Shown piece after piece: positions 16,844 to 25,401 of a stretch of 64,000 nucleotides of DNA; position 1 is the first letter of the stretch, and each line of letters starts with the position of its first letter. The notes beneath the pieces are model-generated. The model searched no databases. It worked only from the letters and a program-made list of their open reading frames with translations, and had not been told where the DNA came from. This DNA is from Mongoliitalea daihaiensis. Its GTDB lineage: Bacteria > Bacteroidota > Bacteroidia > Cytophagales > Cyclobacteriaceae. A program made the translations under genes and the position numbers. Location: NCBI RefSeq assembly GCF_021596945.1, contig NZ_CP063779.1, forward strand, positions 1,057,501 to 1,121,500, written 5' to 3'.

Positions 16844-17986
16844 TTACACACTCACTGCGTAAAGCTCTTTAATTTTATCTACTGCATAGGAGACTTCCTC
16901 TAAGGTATTGAATCGACTAAAAGAAAAACGAACGGATTCACGCTCGGGATTATGATTCAATGCTCTTAAGACGTGAGAACCCACAGTTGCACCACTGCTA
17001 CAAGCAGATCCACCGGATGCAGATATGCCATTCAGGTCCAGGTTAAACAACAACATGCCTCTATTTTCCTCCGAAGGAGGTAGGCTAACATTTAACACCG
17101 TATATAAACTATTCTCCAAATCTCCAGAAGCCCCATTAAACGTAACGCCAGGTATTGCGGCTTCCAGTTGAGATTTAAATGCTTGCTTGATTGAACGAAT
17201 ATGGGCTTGATGGCCTGCCATATCTTCATAGGCTAATTCCAAAGCTTTAGCAATCCCAACGATGCCAATGACATTTTCAGTGCCTCCACGCATGTTACGC
17301 TCTTGCGCACCTCCGTATATAAACGGATGTATTTTCTTTTCCTTTTTGACATACAGGAAGCCAACGCCTTTTGGCGCATGAAATTTATGGCCACCAGCCA
17401 CCACAGCATCTACGGGTAAATTCTTCAAATCGTGTACATAATGGCCCATGGTCTGCACTGTATCAGAATGGAAAAAAGCACCATGAGCTCTTGTCAGTTG
17501 ACCGATCGCCTCTAAGTCATTGATTGTCCCTACCTCGTTATTGGCATGCATCAAAGAAACCATGGAATGAGGATACTTTTCTAAAAGCTGTTGGAGTTGT
17601 TCCAAATTTACCTCACCTTCCGCATTGACCTCCAACAAGCTCAACTGAATTTTTCCCTTTTTGGCACATTCTTCCAAGGTATGCAATACCGCATGATGCT
17701 CGATTGGGGAGGTGATAGCATGTGTGATACCATGGGTTTCCATGCCACACACCAAGGCTGTATTATCTGCCTCCGTACCTCCCGAAGTGAAAAAAATCTC
17801 AGCGGGAGATGTATTCAACAATTCAGCGACCTTCTTTCTAGCTTTCTCAATGGCAGAACGCACCTCTCGCCCATGGCTATGCACAGAAGAGGGGTTCCCA
17901 TAATGCTGTTTCATAAACGGCAGCATCGCTTCAATGACTCGCTCATCCATGGCAGTAGTCGCCGCATTGTCAAAATACACTCTCAT
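16844..17986 (-). CDS. Cysteine desulfurase (IscS/NifS family)
   Basis: PLP-dependent enzyme that removes sulfur from cysteine for Fe-S clusters and thio-modification. The 380-residue protein starts VYFDNAATTAMD; the PLP-binding lysine is in GGHKFHAPKG near residue 198 and the persulfide-forming cysteine in GGSACSSGA near 328. The N-terminal FFTSGGTEADN motif is also family-typical. Class IscS/NifS is clear, but no Fe-S scaffold genes lie alongside, so I do not choose between housekeeping IscS and a specialised desulfurase. It is downstream of glmM on the same strand, separated by a hairpin terminator, and has its own terminator. Confidence 0.92.
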   Translation of the reverse strand: MRVYFDNAATTAMDERVIEAMLPFMKQHYGNPSSVHSHGREVRSAIEKARKKVAELLNTSPAEIFFTSGGTEADNTALVCGMETHGITHAITSPIEHHAVLHTLEECAKKGKIQLSLLEVNAEGEVNLEQLQQLLEKYPHSMVSLMHANNEVGTINDLEAIGQLTRAHGAFFHSDTVQTMGHYVHDLKNLPVDAVVAGGHKFHAPKGVGFLYVKKEKKIHPFIYGGAQERNMRGGTENVIGIVGIAKALELAYEDMAGHQAHIRSIKQAFKSQLEAAIPGVTFNGASGDLENSLYTVLNVSLPPSEENRGMLLFNLDLNGISASGGSACSSGATVGSHVLRALNHNPERESVRFSFSRFNTLEEVSYAVDKIKELYAVSV

Positions 17987-18014
17987 AACTTCCTAGTTTG
18001 GGTTTATAAAGAAA

Positions 18015-18041
18015 GGCGCTACAGATTGTATCCATAGCGCC
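18015..18041 (-). terminator. Terminator of glmM
   Basis: GGCGCTA (18015-18021) and TAGCGCC (18035-18041) form a 7-bp stem; on the minus strand it is followed by TTTCTTTAT. It lies between the glmM stop and the desulfurase start. Confidence 0.65.
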
Positions 18042-18063
18042 TGCAAGTTAAGAAAATCTTTTT

Positions 18064-19452
18064 TTATGATTCAGTAATTACCTCTTTGATATCTGTGATG
18101 AGTTTATTCGCCAAATGCTCGGCGGTGGCTTGAGAAGCAGACTCCGAGTAGATTCGAATGATGGGTTCAGTATTTGATTTGCGGAGGTGAACCCATTCTT
18201 TATCAAATTCGATTTTAACCCCATCAATATCGTTGATAGGCTGCTTGCTATACTTTGCTTTGATCGCCTCCAACACTTTGTCCACATCGATATCAGGAGT
18301 AAGTTCGATCTTGTTTTTAGAAATATAATAATTTGGATAGCTAGCTCTTAGCATAGAAATACTTTTTCCAAATTTTGCTAAGTGCGTCAAAAACAACCCT
18401 ATTCCAACCAAAGCATCTCTACCATAATGGGACTCAGGATAAATTACTCCTCCATTACCTTCTCCTCCGATGATAGCATTGGTTTCCTTCATCTTATTCA
18501 CAACATTCACCTCACCAACTGCAGCCGCTTGATAAGCACCTCCTCTTTTTTCGGTCACATCACGCAAAGCACGGGTAGAACTCAAGTTTGATACTGTATT
18601 GCCCGGAGTTTGAGACAGCACATAATCTGCCACTGCCACTAAAGTATATTCTTCTCCAAAGGCACTTCCGTCTTCATTCATAAAACACAAACGGTCTACG
18701 TCTGGATCTACAACTATGCCTAGATCATATTTTCCTCGGTTAAGCTTCTCAGCGATATCCCGTAAGTTTTCTGGAAGGGGTTCTGGATTATGTGGAAAAT
18801 GACCATCTGGCGTACAATACATTTCTTCTATATCTTCCACGCCCAAGGCTCTCAATAATTTGGGAAGGGCTATGCCACCGGTTGAGTTTACACAATCAAT
18901 GACCACTTTAAATTTGCGAGCAGCAATTGCCTCTTTATCTACCAAAGGCAGCGCTAGTACATGCGCAACATGTTTGTCAATATAGTCATCTTTTACAGTG
19001 TAGGAACCTAGTCTTTTGACATCAGCAAATACAAAGTCCTCCTTATCGGCACTTTCTAAAATTGCTTTTCCTTCAGCATCAGAAATAAATTCCCCTTTAT
19101 CATTCAATAACTTCAATGCATTCCACTGAATCGGGTTATGACTGGCAGTAAGGATAATTCCTCCACCAGCTTTTTCCAAAGGAACCGCTAATTCAACTGT
19201 AGGGGTGGTACTCAATCCCAGGTCGATTACATCAATTCCTAACCCCTGAAGCGTTGCAGCAACAAGCTTTGAAACTATCTCTCCAGAAATCCGGGCATCT
19301 CTTCCGATGACCACTTTTGGATTGTTGGTATGGTTTTTAACCCAATACCCATATGCTGAGGTAAATTTCACCACATCCAACGGAGTTAAACCCTCACCAG
19401 GCTTGCCTCCGATAGTACCTCTAATACCAGAAATAGATTTAATTAAGGCCAC
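18064..19452 (-). CDS. glmM: Phosphoglucosamine mutase GlmM
   Basis: Converts glucosamine-6-phosphate to glucosamine-1-phosphate for UDP-GlcNAc and cell-wall synthesis. The 462-residue cytoplasmic protein has all alpha-D-phosphohexomutase motifs: ISGIRGTIGG at the N-terminus, the phosphoserine loop TASHNP (Ser near 103), metal loop DPDVDRLC near 245, sugar loop GEGNGG near 330 and phosphate-binding RKSNTEPIIR near 425. Bacteroidota GlmM is slightly longer than proteobacterial GlmM, as here. The gene has no obvious operon partner; the short membrane protein downstream of its start region is on the same strand but separate. Confidence 0.9.
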   Translation of the reverse strand: MALIKSISGIRGTIGGKPGEGLTPLDVVKFTSAYGYWVKNHTNNPKVVIGRDARISGEIVSKLVAATLQGLGIDVIDLGLSTTPTVELAVPLEKAGGGIILTASHNPIQWNALKLLNDKGEFISDAEGKAILESADKEDFVFADVKRLGSYTVKDDYIDKHVAHVLALPLVDKEAIAARKFKVVIDCVNSTGGIALPKLLRALGVEDIEEMYCTPDGHFPHNPEPLPENLRDIAEKLNRGKYDLGIVVDPDVDRLCFMNEDGSAFGEEYTLVAVADYVLSQTPGNTVSNLSSTRALRDVTEKRGGAYQAAAVGEVNVVNKMKETNAIIGGEGNGGVIYPESHYGRDALVGIGLFLTHLAKFGKSISMLRASYPNYYISKNKIELTPDIDVDKVLEAIKAKYSKQPINDIDGVKIEFDKEWVHLRKSNTEPIIRIYSESASQATAEHLANKLITDIKEVITES

Positions 19453-19511
19453 GTTCTAAAATTTGTTTGTATAATGAAAAATCCTGGAATTCCAGGAAAA
19501 ATAATTGTAGC

Positions 19512-19742
19512 TTATTTGAATTTGGCTAGCACTTTGTCTACCTCATTGTCAGGATTGGCACAACTGCTATTGGGATCCACTTCTTTTCCACAATAACTGC
19601 ATGTCCCCCCTTCTTTATTGAGATATGGATTTTGAGATGCACATGTTCCTTTGAATTCACCGTTTTTCAAAAAAATCAATCGTACCGACATCAAGATAAA
19701 GAAAAGCGCCAAAAAGCCTACTGTTAAATATAAGGTTGCCAT
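19512..19742 (-). CDS. Small membrane protein with Cys-rich tail, possibly NqrM-like
   Basis: A 76-residue protein with one N-terminal transmembrane helix (about residues 3-24) followed by a short cysteine-bearing domain: GTC near 34, CSYCGK near 47-52, and a later Cys. The layout of one helix, a positively charged turn, G-S/T-C and a CxxC resembles NqrM, which helps assemble the Na+-translocating NADH:quinone reductase; the match is weak and nqr genes are not in this window. A metal-binding role is plausible. It is divergent from mazG. A TAAATTTG (-7-like) box lies 17 bp upstream. Confidence 0.6.
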   Translation of the reverse strand: MATLYLTVGFLALFFILMSVRLIFLKNGEFKGTCASQNPYLNKEGGTCSYCGKEVDPNSSCANPDNEVDKVLAKFK

Positions 19743-19758
19743 ATCAATTTTATTTCTG

Positions 19759-19766
19759 CAAATTTA
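19759..19766 (-). promoter_or_regulatory. Candidate -7 promoter element (TAnnTTTG) of the small membrane protein gene
   Basis: On the minus strand the sequence TAAATTTG matches the Bacteroidota -7 consensus TAnnTTTG exactly and lies 16 bp before the start codon. A TTTG is present upstream, but its spacing is shorter than usual, so the promoter is only tentative. Confidence 0.35.
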
Positions 19767-19813
19767 CACAATACTTTCCAAACGTTGCTACTCTTCGAAT
19801 AGTTTCCATTCTT

Positions 19814-20620
19814 ATGTCTCAAATATCACAAAGACCCGGCCAACTTCAAGCTTTTGACAAATTATTGACTATCATGGATGAATTGCGGGAGCAATGTCCA
19901 TGGGACCGTAAACAAACCTTGGAAAGCTTACGACACTTAACTATAGAAGAGACGTTTGAATTGTCAGATGCGATTTTGGATAACAACCTCGAAGAAATTA
20001 AAAAAGAGCTCGGGGATATCTTACTTCACATCGTTTTTTATGCCAAAATTGGTTCGGAAAAAGGAGCATTTGATATGGCGACTGTAATAGATTCCCTATG
20101 CGAAAAATTGATTCGACGCCATCCTCACATTTATGGAGATGTAAGGGCTGATGATGAAGACGCGGTCAAGCAAAATTGGGAGAAAATCAAGCTACAAGAA
20201 AAAGGAAATGTTTCGGTCTTAGGGGGAGTTCCCAAATCCCTTCCTGCCTTAATCAAAGCCATGCGCATACAGGAAAAAGCAAGAGGGGTTGGTTTCGATT
20301 GGGAAGAAAAACATCAAGTCTGGGAAAAAGTGGAAGAAGAGATGCAGGAGTTTAAAGAAGAATTCAATGCGGCCACAGAAGCGTCTATAGATAAGGAAAA
20401 AGCAACAGCCGAGTTTGGAGATTTATTGTTTTCTCTCATCAATTATGCCCGCTTTATTGACATCAATCCCGAAGAAGCGTTGGAGCGAACCAATCTGAAA
20501 TTTATCAAGCGCTTCCAATACCTAGAACAAGCCGCCAAAGCAACTGGGAAAAGTCTTGACCAAATGAGTTTGGAAGAAATGGATGTGTATTGGGAAGAGG
20601 CAAAGAAATTAGGAAAATAA
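19814..20620 (+). CDS. mazG: Nucleoside triphosphate pyrophosphohydrolase MazG
   Basis: House-cleaning enzyme that hydrolyses (d)NTPs to monophosphates, possibly also limiting ppGpp build-up. The 268-residue protein starts at the ATG at 19814 (MSQISQRPGQLQAFDKLLTI). It has two MazG repeats: EQCPWDRKQTLESLRHLTIE then EETFEL and LGDILLH (near residues 32-75), and a second with EEEMQEFKEE and FGDLLFSL (near 178-220). The E-x-x-E and E-x-x-D metal motifs are intact in both. It is divergent from the small membrane protein gene. The hairpin repeat array begins right after its stop codon. Confidence 0.92.
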   Translation: MSQISQRPGQLQAFDKLLTIMDELREQCPWDRKQTLESLRHLTIEETFELSDAILDNNLEEIKKELGDILLHIVFYAKIGSEKGAFDMATVIDSLCEKLIRRHPHIYGDVRADDEDAVKQNWEKIKLQEKGNVSVLGGVPKSLPALIKAMRIQEKARGVGFDWEEKHQVWEKVEEEMQEFKEEFNAATEASIDKEKATAEFGDLLFSLINYARFIDINPEEALERTNLKFIKRFQYLEQAAKATGKSLDQMSLEEMDVYWEEAKKLGK

Positions 20621-21466
20621 AACTCCGGCAGGAGTTGAATTCAAATTTAAACCCGCGATTTAATTCAACCCCTACCAGGGTTGGGATTACCGAAATGGAT
20701 TATCCACATCAAAACCCCGGGTAGCAACCCGGGGCTAATATCCTGCGGAATAAACCCCTATCGGGGTTTGTACTCAGGATCAACATTCAGTTAGAGATGC
20801 AAACTTCCGTTGAACAGTTGTCCCACGATACGACAAGTTATTACCTATTTGAAAAATTATATCACTATTTCCAGCGGAATCCAACTCCGACAGGAGTTGA
20901 CTACCGAAGGTTATTAGCCCCGAGTCGCAACTCGGGGTGAAAAAGATACACCAAATCCTAATTGCCCAACTCCGATAGGAGTTCAATTCAAATTTAAACC
21001 CGCGATTTAATTCAACCCCTACCGGGGTTGGGATTACCGAAATGGATTATCCACATCAAAACCCCGGGTGGCAACCCGGGGCTAATATCCCGCGGAATAA
21101 ACCCCTTTCGGGGTTTGTACTCAGGATCAACATTCAGTTAGAGATGCAAACTTCCGTTGAACAGTTGTCCCACGATACGACAAGTTATTACCTATTTGAA
21201 AAATTATAACACTATTTCCAGCGGAATCCAACTCCGACAGGAGTTGACTACCGAAGGTTATTAGCCCCGAGTCGCAACTCGGGGTGAAAAAGATACACCA
21301 AATCCTAATTGCCCAACTCCGATAGGAGTTCAATTCAAATTTAAACCCGCGATTTAATTCAACCCCTACAGGGGTTGGCATTACCGAAACGGGTTATCCA
21401 CATTAAAACCCCGGGTGGCAACCCGGGGCTAATATCCTGCGGAATAAACCCCTTTCGGGGTTTTGG
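20621..21466. repeat. Tandem 347-bp repeat made of tetraloop hairpins (2.4 copies)
   Basis: Units start at 20621, 20968 and 21315 (exact 347-bp period) and are nearly identical. Each unit is a string of perfect hairpins with 4-base loops: AACTCC/GGAGTT, AACCCC/GGGGTT, CCCCGGGT/ACCCGGGG, AAACCCC/GGGGTTT, CCCCGAGT/ACTCGGGG. Each also carries one TTATCCACA (20700, 21047, 21394), a perfect DnaA-box match. No coding function is credible; short open frames here are by-products. REP/BIME-like elements of Bacteroidota are the closest known type. Confidence 0.9.
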
Positions 21467-21650
21467 TTCAATATCTACATTTTGCAAAAGAAGCTGATTT
21501 TTGTATCTAAAAGTAACATTGTATTGGACAATCAACGGGAGCTGATTCCTTCACAATTCCCGAAAAAACACATTTTAGGTACAATTATCCTGGAAAATCC
21601 GTTGGCAAAAATGTTATGTCCTACCAATCAATATTGAGCAGGAAATAAAT

Positions 21651-21756
21651 ACCAACTCCGACAGGAGTTGACTACCGAAGGTTATTAGCCCCGAGTCGCA
21701 ACTCGGGGTAAAACGATACACCCAAATCCAAATTTCCCAACTCCGATAGGAGTTGA
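21651..21756. repeat. Detached partial copy of the hairpin repeat
   Basis: The segment with AACTCC-gaca-GGAGTT, the CCCCGAGT/ACTCGGGG hairpin and AACTCC-gata-GGAGTT matches the right part of the 347-bp unit. About 185 bp of non-repetitive AT-rich DNA (21467-21650) separates it from the array. From 21757 to 21900 I see only the alr upstream region. Confidence 0.85.
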
Positions 21757-21900
21757 AGTCCAATACCTGAATCCTATTGAAATAAGAATTTCGTATTAAA
21801 AATCATTAGTAAATGGGTTAAGAGCGCAAATATAGCAGCTGACCAAGCAGTTTATCTACACTAAATTAGGGTAAATGGGATATGTTTATAACTTGCACCC

Positions 21901-23055
21901 ATGCGTCAAACATCCTATATAGAAATTAGTACATCCGCTTATGCGGCTAATATTGAATTTTTAAAACAAGACCTAGGCCCTCAAACCCAACTTTCGGTAG
22001 TGGTCAAAGGAAATGCCTATGGGCATGGTATCGAACATATCGTAGCACTTGCTGAAGCAAATGGTGTCCGCCACTTTTCAACTTTCTCAGCAGATGAAGC
22101 TTGGAGGGTATGTCAAGCTAGCCAACACAACAGTCAAGCCATGATCATGGGTATGATTGACCCCGAGGATTTACAAGAGGTGATTGCAAAAGGTATCGAA
22201 TTCTATGTCTTTGATTTCAACCGCTTGGAGCAGGCAATTGCTATTGCTAAAGCGACAAATACCCCTGCAGCTATCCATGTGGAAGTAGAAACGGGTTTTC
22301 ACCGAACTGGCTTTGAATGGGATGAACTGAAGTGGTTGACAACCCTACTCAAAGAAAATGCTTCACATATCCGATTGAAAGGGCTTTGTACACATTTTGC
22401 AGGAGCAGAAAGTATCAGCAACTATGTGCGGGTAAGAAATCAAATCAAGCAATACCGAAAATTCAAAAAGTGGTTTGATGCCCATGACATACACTTTGAA
22501 AAATACCACACGGCATGTTCGGCTGCCAGTCTATTGTATCCAGAAACAAAAATGGATATGGTTCGGATTGGAATTGCCTCTTATGGCTTTTGGCCCACAC
22601 AGGAAACATATATGTACCGTTTTCAATCTTTACCACTAGACAATAAAAACCCACTCAAACGCCTTATTTCTTGGAAAAGTAGCATCATGAATACCAAAAA
22701 GGTAAAGATGGGAAATTTTATTGGGTATGGTTCCAGCTACATGGCTCCTCGAAATATGACAATAGCACTGATTCCTGTAGGCTACTGCCATGGGTTTAGC
22801 AGACTTCTCAGCAATCAAGGAAAGGTTTTGATCGGAGGGGTGATTGTTCCGGTAGTAGGAACTGTCACTATGAACAGCATCGCAGTGGATGTCACGGACT
22901 TGGAAAAAGTTCAGGCTGGAGAAGAAGTAGTACTCATTGGAAAACAAGGTAATTTAGAAATATCGGTAGCTTCTTTCGGAGAGTCTTCCCAACAGGTAAA
23001 CTATGAATTACTTACGCGCTTGCCTCAGAATATTCCTAGAGAAATTGTGGATTAA
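21901..23055 (+). CDS. alr: Alanine racemase
   Basis: Fold-type III PLP enzyme that interconverts L- and D-alanine for peptidoglycan. The 384-residue protein has the PLP lysine in VVKGNAYGHG (near residue 38), EVETGFHRTGF, a GYGSSYMA segment for the second catalytic Tyr (near 277), and the C-terminal LLTRLPQNIPREIV. The usual substrate-loop motif with Met-Asp reads GTVTMNSIAVDVTD here, so the conserved Asp is Asn; a relaxed or different amino-acid specificity is possible. It stands alone between a hairpin array and a terminator. The family is certain, the exact substrate slightly less so. Confidence 0.85.
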   Translation: MRQTSYIEISTSAYAANIEFLKQDLGPQTQLSVVVKGNAYGHGIEHIVALAEANGVRHFSTFSADEAWRVCQASQHNSQAMIMGMIDPEDLQEVIAKGIEFYVFDFNRLEQAIAIAKATNTPAAIHVEVETGFHRTGFEWDELKWLTTLLKENASHIRLKGLCTHFAGAESISNYVRVRNQIKQYRKFKKWFDAHDIHFEKYHTACSAASLLYPETKMDMVRIGIASYGFWPTQETYMYRFQSLPLDNKNPLKRLISWKSSIMNTKKVKMGNFIGYGSSYMAPRNMTIALIPVGYCHGFSRLLSNQGKVLIGGVIVPVVGTVTMNSIAVDVTDLEKVQAGEEVVLIGKQGNLEISVASFGESSQQVNYELLTRLPQNIPREIVD

Positions 23056-23070
23056 ATCGTCCTCAAAATG

Positions 23071-23104
23071 AAAAAACCTAACAGGTATTAAAACCTGTTA
23101 GGTT
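23071..23104. terminator. Terminator between alr and dsbD
   Basis: AACCTAACAGGT (23075-23086) pairs perfectly with ACCTGTTAGGTT (23093-23104) around a 6-base loop. On the minus strand it is followed by six T, so it serves the convergent dsbD-like gene; it may also stop alr transcripts. Confidence 0.85.
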
Positions 23105-23128
23105 GAGAATATCAGTTTATTGTACCAA

Positions 23129-25204
23129 TTACCGCCTTGTAAACTCCGCTTTTGCCTCATCCAAGAAGTTGATAAAATTCTGGATATTGGTATCATAAGC
23201 TTTAGGACGAATCAGTAATTCTTCTTGCTGATCCAAAATCACATAGTATGGCTGTGCATTGTTATTGAATCGGGTGATTTGGAAGTCTGCATTTTGCTTG
23301 CCAATGGTATTTTTTACTTTTCCATCGTAGTCTGACGTATACCATTCAGCTTCTGGAAGCTGATAGCGCTCATCGATGTACAGGGCCACCATCACAAAAT
23401 CTTCCTGTAAGCGTTGCAACACTTGAGGATCCGACCACACACGAGCTTCCATTTCTCGACAATTCACACAACCGTGACCTGTAAAGTCAATAAACAAAGG
23501 TTTATTGGCTCGCTTAGCTGCGGCCAAAGCTTGCTGATAATCAAAGTATCCCTGCAATCCATGGGGTAAGTGTAGGAAATCTGCATACTTGGGTTGATCG
23601 TCCAGTGTAGTTGTTTTAGCCCCTGTTCCTCGGTTATCTAGGATATTAAAATCATGTGTAGCCATTGGAGGAAGATAACCGCTCAAAGCTTTCAAAGGCG
23701 CACCCCACAAGCCTGGGATCAAATACACCACAAATACAAAAGTCACAATGGCCAACATCAGCCGTGGCACGGACAGGTAATCCATGGGAGAATCGTGCGG
23801 CAAGCGTAATTTACCTAGCAAATACAAGCCCAATAAGAAGAATATCACAATCCAGATTGCCAAGTAAATATCTCTATCCAACAATCCCCAATGATACACT
23901 TGATCTGCTACTGAAAGGAATTTGAAGGCCAATGCCAACTCCAAGAAGCCCAATACTACTTTTACCGAATTCAGCCAGCCTCCTGATTTTGGAAGAGAAT
24001 TTAACCACTCAGGGAAAATGGCAAATAGCGTGAAAGGAATGGCAAATGCTAGAGAGAACGAGAACATTCCGAGAATCGGTTTCACCAACGCACCACCTGC
24101 TGAGGAAATCAAGATAGAGCCTACAATCGGACCTGTACAGGAAAATGAAACCAACACCAAGGTGAAGGCCATAAAGAAAACACCTGCTAATCCCCCTTTA
24201 TCAGCTTTGGCATCTATTTTATTCACAAAGCTACTTGGCAGCGTCAACTCAAACATGCCCAAAAAGGCCATGGCAAAAAAGATAAAGACTAAGAAGAAAA
24301 ATACATTGGGTATCCAGTGCGTAGATAGCCAATTGGCAAATTCAGGCCCCTGTATCGCTGCTACTGCTGTACCAGCTATCGTATAAATAGCAATGATGGA
24401 AAAACCATACAAGAAAGCATTTCGGATACCCGAAGCACGGGACTTGGACCGTCCGGTAAAGAAGGTCACCGTCATCGGAATCATGGGGAATACACAAGGC
24501 GTCAACAAAGCAGCCAAACCGGCAAGGAACGCAATGATCATAAAACCAATCAAGCCTTCTTGCTCCTCATCAGCTGTCAAGTCAATGTAAGTCGGCGCTT
24601 CAGAGGAGCCGGTTTCTTGAGTAGTAGCTGGCGTAACTATCGCTTCCCCCGCTTCTTCCAACACTTCCTCCACACTTTTATCCAAGGTCACTGCTGCTGT
24701 GGTAGCATCGCTTACTGGTACAGTTCCTGTTGCCGTTGCTGTAATCGTAAAATCTTCTTCAAAAGGAATGCATTGACCTGTGACATCGGAACACATCTGG
24801 TAATTTACCGAACCTACCAATTTGATAGCATTACCCGTGACTTTAACCGTCTGCTCAAATGTTCCTGAACCCACAAAATAGGTCACGTCGCCTTCCCATA
24901 TTTCGTCGTATTTCTTCTTGGGATTGATGGCTTTAAGCCCATTGACCAATTGCACACCCTCCAAAGTTTTTAACTCCAACTCCGTCAACATCGGACCCAA
25001 ATCCGGATCGAAGTCATTGGAGTAAATGTACCAATCCCTTGGAATCGTTGCTTTAAAGGTGATTTTCACCTCAGAACCAATACTCGGATTTTTATCTGCC
25101 AACTGAATGCTCCATTTAGGAGGCGCAATCAACTGTGCCGAAGCTTGGAAGCTGAGAAGTACGAAAGAGAAAAGAAAGAGAATGCTTTTCAGGTGTGTTG
25201 ACAT
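23129..25204 (-). CDS. Thiol:disulfide interchange protein DsbD-like
   Basis: Inner-membrane protein that carries electrons from cytoplasmic thioredoxin to the periplasm. The 691-residue layout is: signal peptide (1-23), periplasmic N-terminal domain (about 25-170, with Cys pair near MCSDVTGQCIPFEED), eight or so membrane segments (about 215-505) including the paired-cysteine helices LTPCVFPMIP and SFSCTGPI, and a C-terminal thioredoxin-like domain with GHGCVNCREME near 575-585. These three Cys pairs are the DsbD electron path. It is a single gene ended by a strong terminator. Confidence 0.9.
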   Translation of the reverse strand: MSTHLKSILFLFSFVLLSFQASAQLIAPPKWSIQLADKNPSIGSEVKITFKATIPRDWYIYSNDFDPDLGPMLTELELKTLEGVQLVNGLKAINPKKKYDEIWEGDVTYFVGSGTFEQTVKVTGNAIKLVGSVNYQMCSDVTGQCIPFEEDFTITATATGTVPVSDATTAAVTLDKSVEEVLEEAGEAIVTPATTQETGSSEAPTYIDLTADEEQEGLIGFMIIAFLAGLAALLTPCVFPMIPMTVTFFTGRSKSRASGIRNAFLYGFSIIAIYTIAGTAVAAIQGPEFANWLSTHWIPNVFFFLVFIFFAMAFLGMFELTLPSSFVNKIDAKADKGGLAGVFFMAFTLVLVSFSCTGPIVGSILISSAGGALVKPILGMFSFSLAFAIPFTLFAIFPEWLNSLPKSGGWLNSVKVVLGFLELALAFKFLSVADQVYHWGLLDRDIYLAIWIVIFFLLGLYLLGKLRLPHDSPMDYLSVPRLMLAIVTFVFVVYLIPGLWGAPLKALSGYLPPMATHDFNILDNRGTGAKTTTLDDQPKYADFLHLPHGLQGYFDYQQALAAAKRANKPLFIDFTGHGCVNCREMEARVWSDPQVLQRLQEDFVMVALYIDERYQLPEAEWYTSDYDGKVKNTIGKQNADFQITRFNNNAQPYYVILDQQEELLIRPKAYDTNIQNFINFLDEAKAEFTRR

Positions 25205-25308
25205 GGTATAAATACTTTTCCGCTGTAATAATGAGGAAATTAGGCAAATAGTTCAGTAATCCTTCGCACAAAAGGGGATTTTGATAGTTGAAAGGAAGAT
25301 AGGAATTA

Positions 25309-25368
25309 AAAACAACCTGCAGTCAACCATCATGCTAGTAGACCTGATGTAAGTGACTACAGGTTTTT
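25309..25368 (-). terminator. Long-loop hairpin terminator of the M20 peptidase gene
   Basis: Arms 25314-25325 and 25354-25365 are complementary over 12 bp with one position that forms a G-U pair only in the minus-strand transcript, which indicates that the minus strand is the functional one. A T run follows on that strand. The loop is 28 bases. Confidence 0.55.
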
Positions 25369-25401
25369 ATTTGTATTTTCAATGCCCCTTGAGATTATCA
25401 C

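Noticed and set aside
20780-21381. Two similar open frames (68 and 84 codons) on the minus strand
   Set aside because: They are translations of the 347-bp hairpin repeat; identity comes from the DNA repeat, and hairpins dictate the sequence.
20621-21756. CRISPR array or attenuator bank
   Set aside because: Repeats are 347 bp with internal palindromes and no unique spacers; no leader peptide or T runs.
23665-24868. Several long frames antisense to dsbD
   Set aside because: They mirror a membrane-protein coding sequence with few minus-frame stops; the DsbD frame has clear motifs.
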